A stretch of DNA of 64,000 bases from Streptomyces tanashiensis (GTDB lineage: Bacteria > Actinomycetota > Actinomycetes > Streptomycetales > Streptomycetaceae). The position numbers were made by a program, and so were the translations under genes. Below, one piece after another: positions 1 through 8,419 of this stretch (position 1 is the first letter of the stretch; every line of letters begins with the position of its first letter). The notes beneath the pieces are model-generated. The model did no database searches. It was not told the origin of the DNA and saw only the letters and a list, made by a program, of their open reading frames with translations. Location of the stretch: contig NZ_BMRZ01000003.1 of assembly GCF_014648895.1 (NCBI RefSeq), positions 310,001-374,000 on the forward strand, in the 5' to 3' direction.

Positions 1-176
1 AGCACCGCCGCCCTCACGTCACCGGCGTCCACGGCATGGACGACGACGGCCGGGCGGCGGTCGTGCAGGGCGTTGTAGACCCGGCGGGAGACGTCGTACG
101 ACGGGTCGCCGCGGGTCACGACGGTGCCGCGCACGGCACCGCGGAGCGTGTCCAGGGGGTGGGTCGTGGTGGTCAT
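1..176 (-). CDS. FAD-binding oxidoreductase, N-terminal fragment (cut by window edge)
   Basis: Reading leftwards from the ATG at 176, the 58 visible residues begin MTTTTHPLDTLRG and continue with a TRGDPSYDVSRRVYNALHDR stretch followed by RPAVVVHAVDAGDV. This matches the entry to the FAD-binding PCMH domain of berberine-bridge-type oxidases, where a D/Y-rich strand precedes 'RPA.(V/I)...DV'. Everything after about residue 58 lies outside the window, so substrate and cofactor attachment cannot be judged. It lies downstream of the LuxR-type regulator on the same strand with an 80-nt gap, so co-transcription is possible. Family call moderately secure; substrate unknown. Confidence 0.7.
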   Translation of the reverse strand, partial: MTTTTHPLDTLRGAVRGTVVTRGDPSYDVSRRVYNALHDRRPAVVVHAVDAGDVRAAV

Positions 177-256
177 GCCTCCGGTGTAGCCGCGCGGCCC
201 CCGCGCCCGCATCGCCCGAACCGCCCATGGTCCTACAAGGGCCCTGTATGGGCCGT

Positions 257-2014
257 TCAGACCAGGTCGTGCGCGAACGCGTAGGCCGTGGCGGCGGCGC
301 GGGAACCCACGCCCAGCTTCGCGAAGATGTTGTTCAGATGCCGGGCCACCGTGTGCTCGCTGATCACCAGGGCATGCGCGATGTCCCTGTTCGTGCCGCC
401 CGAGGCGACGAGCCGCAGCACCTCCGCCTCCCGGGCGGTCAGCCCGCCCGGCAGCCGCCGGCGCGCCCCGCCGGTCAGCAGGGCCGCCGCCCGCCGGGCG
501 TCCGGCACGGCCCCGAGCCGCTCGAACACGGCGTGCGCCGCGCCCAGCTCCAGCCGGGCCGCCTCCTCGTCGCCCACCGCACGGTCGGCCGCCGCGAGCA
601 GCATCCGCACCTGCGCCGCCTCGTACGGCACCCGCAGCTCCAGCCAGCCGCCGAGCGCCCGGCGCAGCAGCCGCAGGGCGGACTCCGGCCGGGCCTCCGC
701 CAGGGCCACCGCGCCCCGCGCCGTGTCGGCCATGGCCCGGAGCAGCGGTACGTCCCCGGCGAGCACCTCCAGCTCCGCCGCCGCGCCCGCCGCCCCGGGC
801 ACGTCACGGACGGCGAGGGCCACCTCGGTGCGGGCGGCGAGCAGCCGGGCCCGGCCGAGGACGTCGTGGCGGTGGTCGGTCCGGCAGGCGAGCGCCAGGT
901 CGACGCCCGCCACCGCCGCGTCGGCCCGGCCCTGCGCGAGGCGCAGCAGCGCGAGGCCCGGCTGCGGGATCCGGCCCAGTTCGTGGGCGTGCGCGTACGA
1001 GGCGGCGGCCTCCTCCAGACGGCCCTGGCGCCGCTGGACGTCCCCGGCGGCGTAGTACGCGGCGGCCGCCGACTCCAGGCAGTCCACCGGCACCTCCCGG
1101 CACGCCTGCCGGGCCTCGGCCTCCGCGAGCGCCCACGCCCCGAGGAGGTCGAGCACCTCGACCCGGTGCGCCCGGCACACCCCCCGGAAGGGGTTCTCGC
1201 CGGTCGGGACGGTCATGGGGAGGGAGGCGGGGGCCCCGGCGACGGCCGCGCCCTCGTCCGTCGCCGTACCGCCGGCGGGAGCGGCCGCGTCCGCCGGGCG
1301 GCCCGTCCACGGGGGCGCGCACCACTCCATGGCCGCGTTCGTCCACTCCACCGCGCGGCCGAAGTCCGCCGTCTCCATGCACTGGGTGAGGGCCAGGCAG
1401 TACAGCCAGCCCGTGAACATGCCGCTCAGTTCGCCGGCCGTGACCGCGCACATCGCGTCGTCGAGGAGGGCCAGGGCCTCGGCGCGCCGGCCGCGGGCGA
1501 GGAGGACCGAGGCCTCGGCCTGGCGGCTCAGGGCCAGGAGGTCCGGGCTGCCGGAGCGCAGGGCGAGCCGGGTCATACGGCGGGTGGCTGCCAGGGCGGC
1601 GGCGTGGTCGCCCCGGGCCGCCGCCTCCTCCGCGTCGGTCCACGCGAGGAAGCACTGCTCGGGGCAGGGCGGCTGGTCGTCCAGATGGTGATGGGCCCGG
1701 TGCAGCCAGCCGGACGCCGCCGCGGGCCGCCCGAGGCCCTCGTACTCGTACGACAGCCACCAGGAGGCGAGCCCCGCGCCGCGGTGGTCGCCGCCCGCCA
1801 CGTACGCCGCGTGCGCCCGCAGCCGGGCCGCGACCGACTCGTCCACGTGCCCCGACCACCAGGCCGCGTCGGCCAGGATCGTCAGGTCGTCGGCGGTCAG
1901 CGCGCGCGAGGGGTGCGCGTCGTGGGCGCGCAGCAGTCCGTACGCCTCGGCCCAGGACTCCCGGGCCGCCGCGGTCCTCGCCTGCGCGATCCGGTCGATC
2001 GTGGGTGCGGACAT
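257..2014 (-). CDS. LuxR-family transcriptional regulator with TPR-like repeats
   Basis: About 585 residues. The last 60 residues are a LuxR/FixJ-type helix-turn-helix: GLTAREAEVLRLVASGGTNR, then DIAHALVISEHTVARHLNNI and FAKLGVGSRAAATAYA. The rest is Ala/Leu/Arg-rich helical sequence consistent with tetratricopeptide-like repeats; no Walker A motif or receiver domain is visible, so it is neither a LAL ATPase regulator nor a response regulator. I prefer the ATG at 2014 because a GAGGTGAGG stretch stands directly before it; an in-frame GTG at 2023 is the alternative. It probably senses through protein or ligand contacts of the helical region and may control the flavin oxidase downstream, but no operator was found. 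Confidence 0.85.
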   Translation of the reverse strand: MSAPTIDRIAQARTAAARESWAEAYGLLRAHDAHPSRALTADDLTILADAAWWSGHVDESVAARLRAHAAYVAGGDHRGAGLASWWLSYEYEGLGRPAAASGWLHRAHHHLDDQPPCPEQCFLAWTDAEEAAARGDHAAALAATRRMTRLALRSGSPDLLALSRQAEASVLLARGRRAEALALLDDAMCAVTAGELSGMFTGWLYCLALTQCMETADFGRAVEWTNAAMEWCAPPWTGRPADAAAPAGGTATDEGAAVAGAPASLPMTVPTGENPFRGVCRAHRVEVLDLLGAWALAEAEARQACREVPVDCLESAAAAYYAAGDVQRRQGRLEEAAASYAHAHELGRIPQPGLALLRLAQGRADAAVAGVDLALACRTDHRHDVLGRARLLAARTEVALAVRDVPGAAGAAAELEVLAGDVPLLRAMADTARGAVALAEARPESALRLLRRALGGWLELRVPYEAAQVRMLLAAADRAVGDEEAARLELGAAHAVFERLGAVPDARRAAALLTGGARRRLPGGLTAREAEVLRLVASGGTNRDIAHALVISEHTVARHLNNIFAKLGVGSRAAATAYAFAHDLV

Positions 2015-2074
2015 GGCCCTCACCTCTTCCGGGTCCTTCCAGCGTAGGACCGGGAGGAGGCGAGGGCCTCGGGA

Positions 2075-3445
2075 CTACTCGATCGCGCCGCTCGCGCGCA
2101 GCATGTCCTCGCGCTCGACGATCTTCACGCGCTCGCGGCCCTGCGGCTCGCCGAGCGCCTTCTCGGCGGCGTCCAGGGCGTACCAGCCCTCCCACGTCGT
2201 GTACGTGATGCCCTTGCCCTCCAGGAAGGACACGACCGCGTCCGCCTCCGGGGTGTCCGGCGTGAGCAGGCGCCCGTTCGCGAAGTCGTCCAGGAGGTTC
2301 GCCACGGTCTCGTTGGCGTCGCCCTTGGTGTGGCCGATGAGGCCGACGGGACCGCGCCGGATCCAGCCGGTGCAGTAGGTGGAGGCCATGTGCTCGCCGG
2401 TCTCCTCCATCACGCGGCCGCCCTCGTCCGGGACGGTGCCGGAGACGGCGTCCCACGGCAGCTTGGGCAGCTCGTCGGAGAGATAGCCGACGGCGCGGTA
2501 CACGGACTGGACGTCCCAGTCGGTGGTGGCGCCGGTGCCCTTCACGTTGCCCGTGCCGTCGAGCTCGGTGCGCTCGGTGCGCAGGCCGACGACCCGGCCG
2601 TCCTCGCCGAGGATCTCGACGGGGGACTCGAAGAAGTGCAGGAAGAGCTTGTGCGGGCGGTCGCCGACGTCGCGGATCGCCCAGTTCTCCAGGGTCTTGG
2701 CGACCATGTCGGTCTGCTTGTTCTTGCGGCGCTCGGCGATCGAGCCCTCGTCGTAGTCGATGTCCTCGGGGTTGACGATGACCTCGATGTTCGGCGAGTG
2801 GTCGAGCTCGCGCAGCTCCATGGGGCTGAACTTCGCCTGCGCCGGGCCGCGGCGGCCGAAGACGTGGATCTCCACGGCCTTGTTGGCCTTGAGCCCGTCG
2901 TAGACGTTCGCCGGGATCTCGGTCGGGAGCAGCTCGTCCGCCGTCTTGGCGAGGATGCGCGCGATGTCGAGGGCGACGTTGCCGACGCCGAGGACGGCGA
3001 CCTTCTCGGCCTCCAGCGGCCAGGTGCGCGGCACGTCCGGGTGGCCGTCGTACCAGGACGCGAAGTCGGCGGCGCCGTACGCGCCGTCCAGCTCCACGCC
3101 GGGGATCCGCAGCTCGCGGTCGGCCATGGCGCCGGTCGAGAAGATCACCGCGTCGTAGAAGGCGCGCAGGTCGTCGAGGTGCACGTCGGTGCCGTAGTCG
3201 ACGTTGCCGAAGAGGCGGACCTGCGGCTTGTCGAGCACCTGGTGGAGGGCGTTGATGATGCCCTTGATGCGCGGGTGGTCGGGGGCGACGCCGTAGCGGA
3301 TGAGGCCGAAGGGCGCGGGCATCCGCTCGAAGAGGTCGATCGACACACCCGGCTCGGCGGCGGCCTCGGACTTCAGCAGCGCATCGGCGGCGTAGATTCC
3401 GGCGGGGCCGGCGCCGACGATCGCGACCCGGAGGGGGCGGGGCAT
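2075..3445 (-). CDS. fprA: NADPH-ferredoxin reductase FprA (adrenodoxin-reductase type)
   Basis: 456 residues, normal length for the family. It transfers electrons between NADPH and ferredoxins, typically to feed cytochrome P450s. The N-terminus has the FAD dinucleotide fold VAIVGAGPAGIYAADALL, followed by FGLIRYGVAPDHPRIK. The NADPH site is VAVLGVGNVALDIARIL near residue 150, and GRRGPAQAKFSPMELREL is the family hallmark. A C-terminal GWIRRGPVGLIGHTKGDA segment binds FAD. It stands alone, with 60 nt to the LuxR gene start on the same strand. The 146-bp upstream gap holds an iron-box-like palindrome and a CATAAG repeat triad (listed separately), so regulation by iron or by an unknown factor is plausible. 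Confidence 0.93.
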   Translation of the reverse strand: MPRPLRVAIVGAGPAGIYAADALLKSEAAAEPGVSIDLFERMPAPFGLIRYGVAPDHPRIKGIINALHQVLDKPQVRLFGNVDYGTDVHLDDLRAFYDAVIFSTGAMADRELRIPGVELDGAYGAADFASWYDGHPDVPRTWPLEAEKVAVLGVGNVALDIARILAKTADELLPTEIPANVYDGLKANKAVEIHVFGRRGPAQAKFSPMELRELDHSPNIEVIVNPEDIDYDEGSIAERRKNKQTDMVAKTLENWAIRDVGDRPHKLFLHFFESPVEILGEDGRVVGLRTERTELDGTGNVKGTGATTDWDVQSVYRAVGYLSDELPKLPWDAVSGTVPDEGGRVMEETGEHMASTYCTGWIRRGPVGLIGHTKGDANETVANLLDDFANGRLLTPDTPEADAVVSFLEGKGITYTTWEGWYALDAAEKALGEPQGRERVKIVEREDMLRASGAIE

Positions 3446-3490
3446 GACTGGATTCCCTTCGCAAGCGACGTGGCGGCGAAGCCGCCGACA

Positions 3491-3509
3491 CTTAGGTCAC
3501 CCTAAATAA
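3491..3509. promoter_or_regulatory. Iron-box-like palindrome upstream of fprA (weak)
   Basis: TTAGG at 3492-3496 and CCTAA at 3501-3505 form a 5-bp inverted repeat with a 4-bp spacer. On the fprA strand the right half reads ACCTAA and fits the actinobacterial IdeR/DmdR box, but I count only about 13 of 19 positions against the consensus. It sits 46-64 bp before the fprA start, a workable operator position. Confidence 0.3.
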
Positions 3510-3549
3510 CACCTCGCGCGGAGCGGTACCCGCCCCCGGTCTATGGCCT

Positions 3550-3578
3550 CATAAGACGGACTTATGACTTCCATAAGT
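3550..3578. promoter_or_regulatory. CATAAG repeat triad at 11-bp spacing, candidate operator
   Basis: CATAAG (3550), CTTATG (3561) and CATAAG (3572) lie exactly 11 bp apart, alternating in orientation. The last two extend to a perfect inverted repeat, ACTTATG / CATAAGT with a 5-bp spacer, at 3560-3578. One-helical-turn phasing suggests a cooperative protein site. It lies in the fprA upstream region, just past the stop of the neighbouring membrane-protein gene. No regulator could be named. Confidence 0.5.
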
Positions 3579-3591
3579 CTTGCTAGGTGGC

Positions 3592-4425
3592 CTAGGCGGG
3601 CTCGGAGAAGTTCATCGATCCGTCGACCGCCCCGACGGTCATCGCGACCAGGCCGACGAAGCCCCCGGCCCCGCAGAGCGCCAGGAACAACCCGAGCGAG
3701 AGCTCCCCGCGCCGCAGCAGCGCCGGCCTCGGCAGGACGACGTCCCCCGCGTCCCGCGAGTCGTAGCAGACCTTGACGGCGATGCCGCCCGCCCAGGTGA
3801 ACACGTGGCGGATGCGGCCCGCCGGGTCCGTGTAGAGGTACATCCCCGGCCGCTCCGGCACCTCGGCGGCGAACGTCGTGATGCCGTGCCGGGTCAGGCG
3901 CCACTCGCGGTACCAGTTGAACAGCGCGTTCGCGCCGACGGCGAGCGCCGCCGTCGAGATGAGGCCCATGGGTACGAAGACCACGATGGCGACCGCCTCC
4001 CCGGCGCGGGCGGCGATCACGCACAGGACGACGAGCAGCGCGAGGGCCCCGGCCGACATCCACAGGATGCGCCGCAGCTTCACCGACCGGCGGCTCCTGG
4101 GGAGGGCGCGCGTCTCGACGAGCGCGGTCCCGTCGGCCGACGTGTCCCGTCCGGGCGTCCCGGGCAGGGCGGCGTTCACCGCCTCCGCGAACATGCTCGC
4201 CGCCGCCGCGCTCGCCCCGTCGATCCGGTGCACGTACCGCGTGCTGCCCGCCGGAGCCGTCAGCTCGACCGTGAGCGACCGCCCCTCGGCCCGGATCCGC
4301 TCGACCGCCGCCAGCGGGATGCGGGCCTCCTCGTGCGGACGGCTCAGGAGCAGCGCGTCGCCGTCGAGCCGGAGCGAGGCCTTCCTGGAGCCCTGGACGA
4401 CGGGCGTGGAGGGGATGATCGACAT
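3592..4425 (-). CDS. Membrane protein of unknown function
   Basis: 277 residues. The first ~95 residues are predicted globular (GDALLLSRPHEEARIPLAAV resembles a PH-like beta segment). Two adjacent hydrophobic segments follow, LWMSAGALALLVVLCVIAAR and AVAIVVFVPMGLISTAALAV, then a soluble stretch, and a last hydrophobic segment near the C-terminus (LGLFLALCGAGGFVGLVAMT). I recognise no catalytic motif. The arrangement resembles small actinobacterial membrane proteins with bacterial PH-like domains, but that is only a resemblance. It stands alone between the XRE/DUF397 module and fprA, all on the minus strand. Confidence 0.75.
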   Translation of the reverse strand: MSIIPSTPVVQGSRKASLRLDGDALLLSRPHEEARIPLAAVERIRAEGRSLTVELTAPAGSTRYVHRIDGASAAAASMFAEAVNAALPGTPGRDTSADGTALVETRALPRSRRSVKLRRILWMSAGALALLVVLCVIAARAGEAVAIVVFVPMGLISTAALAVGANALFNWYREWRLTRHGITTFAAEVPERPGMYLYTDPAGRIRHVFTWAGGIAVKVCYDSRDAGDVVLPRPALLRRGELSLGLFLALCGAGGFVGLVAMTVGAVDGSMNFSEPA

Positions 4426-4538
4426 GGCGGAGATCGTAAGGGGCGATCACGCAGTGTTGAACCCCTCGGTCGCTTCCGTATGCGCCGGTGGTAGGCGGTG
4501 GGCTCGGCCCCCTCCGGTGTCGTCGGAGGGAGCGGTCG

Positions 4539-4733
4539 TCATCCGCTGATGTCTGCGACGAACGCGGACCAGGCGGCGGCGGTCACGATGAGGACGGGCC
4601 CGTCGACGACCTTGCTGTCCCGGACGGGGACGATGCCGGCGAAGTCGTGCGAGACCTCGACGCAGTTGCCCCCGTCGCCGTTGCTGTAGGAGCTCTTGAA
4701 CCAGTGGGCGTTGTTCAGGTCGTACTCGCGCAT
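4539..4733 (-). CDS. DUF397 small protein, partner of XRE regulator
   Basis: 64 residues with the DUF397 signature: WFKSSYSNGDGGNCVEVSHD, then VPVRDSKVVDGPVLIVTAAAW and a final F-x-x-x-I. The start ATG lies inside the upstream XRE gene, so the two overlap by 19 nt and are almost certainly translated together. DUF397 proteins pair with Scr1/DUF5753 XRE regulators throughout streptomycetes (the WhiJ-type arrangement), and some pairs are thought to act as regulator plus antagonist. Its own biochemical role is not established. Confidence 0.92.
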   Translation of the reverse strand: MREYDLNNAHWFKSSYSNGDGGNCVEVSHDFAGIVPVRDSKVVDGPVLIVTAAAWSAFVADISG

Positions 4734-5548
4734 CGTCTGTAGTCCTCCGCCGCCGATTCGATCCGGGCCAGGGACGCCTCCGGCGACAAGCCGACGACCC
4801 TGAGCAGATCGTAGGCGCGCTGTGCCTGCTTCACCATCGCCGGATCATCGAGGAGGGTCCCCGAAAACGCGGTCTCGGTATAGGCCGTTGGCGGCTGGTC
4901 GTCGAACTCCATCAGCCGGAGCGAGCCCTCCATGACGGAGTGCGCACCGACCGTCCTGGGGATGATGGTCACCAGGACCAACCGCTCGCGGATCAGCTTC
5001 GCGACGTGGTCCAGTGCTGCCGCCATCGCCGGCGGGCCGCCCACTGGGGTGAGGACCACGTTCTCGTGGAGGACGACCCAATACTCGGGCCTTGTCGTAC
5101 CTCGGAGGATCGCCGCCCTGGCGATCCGCGAGGTGACCTTCTCCTCGATGAACTCCTCCGTGGCGAACGGGTGCGCCGCAACCGTCACCGCCCGCGCGTA
5201 CTCCGCCGTCTGCATCAACCCCGGCACCACCGTGGGTGCGAACTCGCAGATCTTCGTCGCCACCGACTCCAGCTCCGCCACCTCGCTGAAATAAGAGGCG
5301 TACGGCGACTTGTTGATGAGTCTGCGCCACGTACGTTCGAAAATACCGCCGGTTTGTAGGACTTCGTCGATTCGTACCGCCACATCCAGCTGCGGCTTTC
5401 GAATTCCCTGCTCGAACAGGCCGATGTACGCCCCGGATACGAACACGCGTCTGCCCAGTTCGCCCTGCGAGAGCCTCGCCGCCTCCCGGCGTTCCTTCAG
5501 CAGGTCGCCGAAGAACTCCCACGCGTCCTGCTGCCTGCTCTTGGCCAT
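4715..5548 (-). CDS. XRE-family regulator with DUF5753 (Scr1) domain, WhiJ-like
   Basis: 277 residues. An N-terminal helix-turn-helix (about residues 13-70: LLKERREAARLSQGELGRRV, then AYIGLFEQGIRKPQLDVAVR) is followed by the DUF5753 region, including VPGLMQTAEYARAV near residue 95 and the 'tvGAHSVMEGSLRLMEF' block. This is the standard regulator of DUF397 pairs in actinomycetes. The DNA around 5280-5400 is visibly less GC-rich than its surroundings, common for these frequently exchanged pairs. The gene is divergent from two tiny genes starting at 5681; the 132-bp gap would hold both promoters. Confidence 0.93.
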   Translation of the reverse strand: MAKSRQQDAWEFFGDLLKERREAARLSQGELGRRVFVSGAYIGLFEQGIRKPQLDVAVRIDEVLQTGGIFERTWRRLINKSPYASYFSEVAELESVATKICEFAPTVVPGLMQTAEYARAVTVAAHPFATEEFIEEKVTSRIARAAILRGTTRPEYWVVLHENVVLTPVGGPPAMAAALDHVAKLIRERLVLVTIIPRTVGAHSVMEGSLRLMEFDDQPPTAYTETAFSGTLLDDPAMVKQAQRAYDLLRVVGLSPEASLARIESAAEDYRRCASTT

Positions 5549-5680
5549 GGATTAACTCCCCAACCCTACCCCGCAGTTGTAGAGCCTGCGCATCTGCCGA
5601 TTCTACGGATCTGCCCCCACCCTGGAGAGGCGAAGCGGGAAATGGATTCAGAAAGGCATACGTTGGTGAAGGAAGACATC

Positions 5681-5902
5681 ATGAAGACGACCACGGGGGC
5701 ACTCGGAACCGCACAAGAGGCAGTGGCGGAATTGCGCGAGGCCCTCGCGAGGGCGGGAATCACGCTCCCCTCGCTCGGGCTCGACGTCGTCACGCTCGCC
5801 GCGGAGCCCCCGAGGCCGCTCGTGGAATTGGGATGCTGCACGGTGGAAACGGCCCGGCTCCTCGCCGCCGCCGTACTGCCGAGGGAGGAGAGTCGTTCAT
5901 GA
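5681..5902 (+). CDS. Small protein of unknown function beside XRE/DUF397 module
   Basis: 73 residues from the ATG at 5681, chosen because GGAAG lies 5 nt upstream; an in-frame ATG at 5642 would add 13 residues with a poorer ribosome site. Sequence begins MKTTTGALGTAQEAVAELRE and is mostly helical, with a central LPSLGLDVV and a later CC pair. It overlaps the next gene by 4 nt (ATGA), so the two are translationally coupled. Tiny genes next to XRE/DUF397 pairs are common in Streptomyces; I cannot assign a function. Confidence 0.7.
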   Translation: MKTTTGALGTAQEAVAELREALARAGITLPSLGLDVVTLAAEPPRPLVELGCCTVETARLLAAAVLPREESRS

Positions 5903-6114
5903 CGCTGCCCATCGGGTCGTACGTCGTCGAGATCCGCACGGGGCGGGTCGGGAGGGTGATGGGGCATGAGGGGCCCTACGTCCAGGTCCGTCCGCTCGGG
6001 GGCGGGCGGGAGTGGGACGTGGAGCCGGACGGCGTGCGGGAGGCGACGTCGGCGGAGCGGCTGAGCGCGGCCACGGCGCTCGTGAACGCGCGGAGCCGGG
6101 GCGAGGTGCCCTGA
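5899..6114 (+). CDS. Small beta-rich protein of unknown function
   Basis: 71 residues starting MTLPIGSYVVEIRTGRVGRV; GGAGGAGAG lies upstream and the ATG overlaps the previous stop. The pattern YVVEIRTGRVGRVMG, then YVQVRPLGGGREWDVEP looks like a short SH3/Tudor-like barrel followed by a helix (SAERLSAATALVNAR). I have seen this kind of protein next to XRE/DUF397 modules, but no activity is known to me. Coupled to the preceding small gene, and probably co-regulated with the XRE pair from the shared intergenic region. Confidence 0.75.
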   Translation: MTLPIGSYVVEIRTGRVGRVMGHEGPYVQVRPLGGGREWDVEPDGVREATSAERLSAATALVNARSRGEVP

Positions 6115-6202
6115 GAGCCCGGCCCCCGCAGGCCCCGGCGCCCGGGAGGGCGGCGTGACGTCCGGCTCGTGAGGTCCGGCCCGGAGCGCCGCCGCCGTAC
6201 GC

Positions 6203-6208
6203 GAGAAT
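6203..6208 (+). promoter_or_regulatory. Leaderless -10 element for recO
   Basis: GAGAAT ends 6 nt before the recO ATG. With normal -10 to start spacing, transcription would begin at or next to the start codon; no ribosome-binding sequence is visible. Confidence 0.5.
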
Positions 6209-6214
6209 GGGCCC

Positions 6215-6964
6215 ATGAGTCTGTTCCGCGACGACGGCATCGTGCTGCGCACCCAGAAGCTGGGTGAAGCGGACCGCATCATCACGATCCTCACGCGCGG
6301 TCACGGCCGCGTACGCGCTGTCGCGCGGGGCGTACGCCGGACGAAGTCGAAGTTCGGGGCGCGCCTCGAACCCTTCTCGCACGTGGACGTGCAGTTCTTC
6401 GCCCGGGGGAGTGAGCTGGTCGGACGCGGGCTGCCGCTCTGCACGCAGAGCGAGACGATCGCCGCGTACGGCGGCGGGATCGTCACCGACTACGCCCGGT
6501 ACACCGCCGGGACGGCCATGCTGGAGACGGCGGAGCGGTTCACCGACCACGAGGGGGAGCCCGCCGTCCAGCAGTATCTGCTGCTGGTGGGCGGCCTGCG
6601 GACGCTCGCCAGGGGTGAGCACGCACCGCACCTCATCCTGGACGCCTTCCTCCTTCGCTCCCTCGCCGTGAACGGCTACGCGCCCAGCTTCGAGGACTGC
6701 GCGAAATGCGGCCTTCCCGGCCCGAACCGGTTCTTTTCGGTCGCAGCGGGCGGGGTCATATGCGGCGACTGCCGGGTGCCCGGAAGCGTCGTACCCTCAG
6801 CGGAGGCCATCGGCCTGCTCAGCGCGCTGCTCACCGGCGACTGGGCGACGGCGGACGCGTGCGAGCCGCGTCACGTCAGGGAGGGCAGTGGGCTCGTGTC
6901 CGCCTATCTGCACTGGCACCTGGAGCGCGGCCTGCGCTCCCTGCGGTATGTAGAGAAAAGCTAG
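6215..6964 (+). CDS. recO: DNA repair protein RecO
   Basis: 249 residues, normal for actinobacterial RecO. It helps RecR load RecA onto SSB-coated single strands in RecF-pathway recombination. The N-terminal OB-fold shows DDGIVLRTQKLGEADRIITI and LTRGHGRVRAVARGVRR. A C-terminal zinc knuckle has Cys pairs in CAKCGLPGPN and ICGDCRVPG. A GAGAAT hexamer 6 nt before the ATG and no Shine-Dalgarno suggest a leaderless message. uppS follows 12 nt downstream, the usual actinobacterial recO-uppS linkage. Confidence 0.95.
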   Translation: MSLFRDDGIVLRTQKLGEADRIITILTRGHGRVRAVARGVRRTKSKFGARLEPFSHVDVQFFARGSELVGRGLPLCTQSETIAAYGGGIVTDYARYTAGTAMLETAERFTDHEGEPAVQQYLLLVGGLRTLARGEHAPHLILDAFLLRSLAVNGYAPSFEDCAKCGLPGPNRFFSVAAGGVICGDCRVPGSVVPSAEAIGLLSALLTGDWATADACEPRHVREGSGLVSAYLHWHLERGLRSLRYVEKS

Positions 6965-6976
6965 GAGAGACCACTC

Positions 6977-7801
6977 ATGGCCATCGCACGACTCCTCGGG
7001 CGCCAGCGTCGGGAGTACAGGACCCCCGAGCCGCACCCGTCCGGTGCCCGCCCGCCGAAGCTCCAGGCCGAGCTCGTGCCGGAGCACGTCGCGATCGTCA
7101 TGGACGGCAACGGCCGCTGGGCCAAGGAGCGCGGGCTTCCGCGCACCGAGGGGCACAAGGTCGGCGCCGAGCAGGTGCTCGACGTGCTCCAGGGCGCGAT
7201 CGAGATGGGCGTGGGGGCGATCTCGCTGTACGCCTTCTCCACCGAGAACTGGAAGCGCTCGCCCGAGGAGGTGCGCTTCCTGATGAACTTCAACCGCGAC
7301 TTCATCCGCAAGACGCGCGACACGCTCGACGAGCTCGGCATCCGGGTGCGCTGGGTGGGCCGGATGCCCAAGCTGTGGAAGTCGGTGGCCAAGGAGCTCC
7401 AGGTCGCGCAGGAGCAGACCAAGGACAACACGAAGCTCACGCTGTACTTCTGCATGAACTACGGCGGCCGCGCGGAGCTCACGGACGCGGCGCAGGCGCT
7501 CGCCGAGGACGTGAAGGCGGGTCGGCTCGACCCGGCGAAGATCACCGAGAAGACCATCCAGAAGTACCTCTACTACCCGGACATGCCGGACGTGGACCTG
7601 TTCCTGCGGCCCAGCGGCGAGCAGCGCACCTCCAACTACCTGATCTGGCAGAGCGCGTACGCCGAGATGGTCTTCCAGGACGTGCTGTGGCCCGACTTCG
7701 ACCGCCGTGACCTGTGGCGGGCGTGCATCGAGTACGCCCAGCGCGACCGCCGCTTCGGCGGTGTCGACCCGGCCGACCTCGCCGTCCTCGACAAGGCCTG
7801 A
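6977..7801 (+). CDS. uppS: Isoprenyl transferase (undecaprenyl diphosphate synthase family)
   Basis: 274 residues. It condenses isopentenyl diphosphate onto an allylic primer in cis, making polyprenyl diphosphate carriers for peptidoglycan and other wall glycans. Family motifs are intact: [20 protein letters not shown] (catalytic Asp and substrate loop), [21 protein letters not shown], and the terminal [20 protein letters not shown] block with EMVF. The first ~30 residues ([18 protein letters not shown]) are the usual actinobacterial extension. Close spacing behind recO indicates one transcript. Confidence 0.95.
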   Translation: MAIARLLGRQRREYRTPEPHPSGARPPKLQAELVPEHVAIVMDGNGRWAKERGLPRTEGHKVGAEQVLDVLQGAIEMGVGAISLYAFSTENWKRSPEEVRFLMNFNRDFIRKTRDTLDELGIRVRWVGRMPKLWKSVAKELQVAQEQTKDNTKLTLYFCMNYGGRAELTDAAQALAEDVKAGRLDPAKITEKTIQKYLYYPDMPDVDLFLRPSGEQRTSNYLIWQSAYAEMVFQDVLWPDFDRRDLWRACIEYAQRDRRFGGVDPADLAVLDKA

Positions 7802-7829
7802 GCCGGCGGTGGGGGAGGGGGAGAAGCCC

Positions 7830-8357
7830 GTGCGGGTGGAGCCGGAGCGGGTGGAGCTCGTCTACGCGCCCGACTTCGGTGAGGTGAAGGAAGCCGTACG
7901 GGTCCGGCTGCGGGCCACCGTCTGGTGGCGGCTGCTGCGCTGGACGGCCTGGGGCGGCGGGGTGCTCGCCTTCCTCGTCGCGGGTCTGGCCCTGCTGCCG
8001 CCCTCGCCGGAACCGGGCACGACCGCCCTGATGACGGTGCTCGGCCTCGTCGCCGTGGGCTGCGCGGAGTCGCTGCCCTGGGCGACGGCCCAGAGCCTCT
8101 TCCGGCTGATCAGGACCCAGGGCGAGGCCCACGCGGTCGTGGACGGGGACGGTGGGCGGTGGACCTCCCGGGACAGCGAGACCACGATCCGCTGGCCGCT
8201 GCTGCCCCGCTACGTGGAGACGCCCCGGCTCTTCGTGCTGCTCACGGCGAAGCAGTCCGGCACCGGCTTCGCGTACCTGCCCAAGCGGGGGCTCGCCGGT
8301 CCGGCCGACGAGGACCGGCTGCGGACGCTCCTGGACCGGAACATCACCCGGGCCTGA
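7830..8357 (+). CDS. YcxB-like membrane protein
   Basis: 175 residues from the GTG at 7830, chosen because a GGGGAGGGGGA stretch lies 7 nt upstream; an in-frame GTG at 7809 is possible. A short N-terminal segment (LVYAPDFGEVKEAVRVRLRA) precedes two membrane helices (GGGVLAFLVAGLALLP and TALMTVLGLVAVGCAESL). A C-terminal PH-like region follows, with ETTIRWPLLPRYVETPRLFV and FAYLPKRGL, the YcxB C-terminal signature. Function unknown. It follows uppS by 28 nt and ends before a strong bidirectional terminator, so it probably closes the recO-uppS transcript. Confidence 0.8.
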   Translation: MRVEPERVELVYAPDFGEVKEAVRVRLRATVWWRLLRWTAWGGGVLAFLVAGLALLPPSPEPGTTALMTVLGLVAVGCAESLPWATAQSLFRLIRTQGEAHAVVDGDGGRWTSRDSETTIRWPLLPRYVETPRLFVLLTAKQSGTGFAYLPKRGLAGPADEDRLRTLLDRNITRA

Positions 8358-8369
8358 GAGCCCGGAACG

Positions 8370-8411
8370 ACGAAGGGCCCGCACCGGATCTCTCCGGTGC
8401 GGGCCCTTCGT
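8370..8411. terminator. Bidirectional terminator between YcxB-like gene and zur
   Basis: A perfect 19-bp stem (ACGAAGGGCCCGCACCGGA and its complement) encloses a 4-nt loop, TCTC. It lies between two convergent genes and can serve both strands. Confidence 0.93.
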
Positions 8412-8419
8412 ATGTCAGG

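Noticed and set aside
232..249. Near-palindrome TAC-a-AGGGCCCT-GTA between the LuxR gene and the flavin oxidase gene
   Set aside because: One arm has an extra base and the AGGGCCCT core is common in GC-rich DNA; too weak for an operator call.
3491..3509. Firm call of an IdeR/DmdR iron box before fprA
   Set aside because: Only about 13 of 19 positions fit, with a poor left half. Kept as a weak regulatory candidate rather than an iron-regulated promoter.
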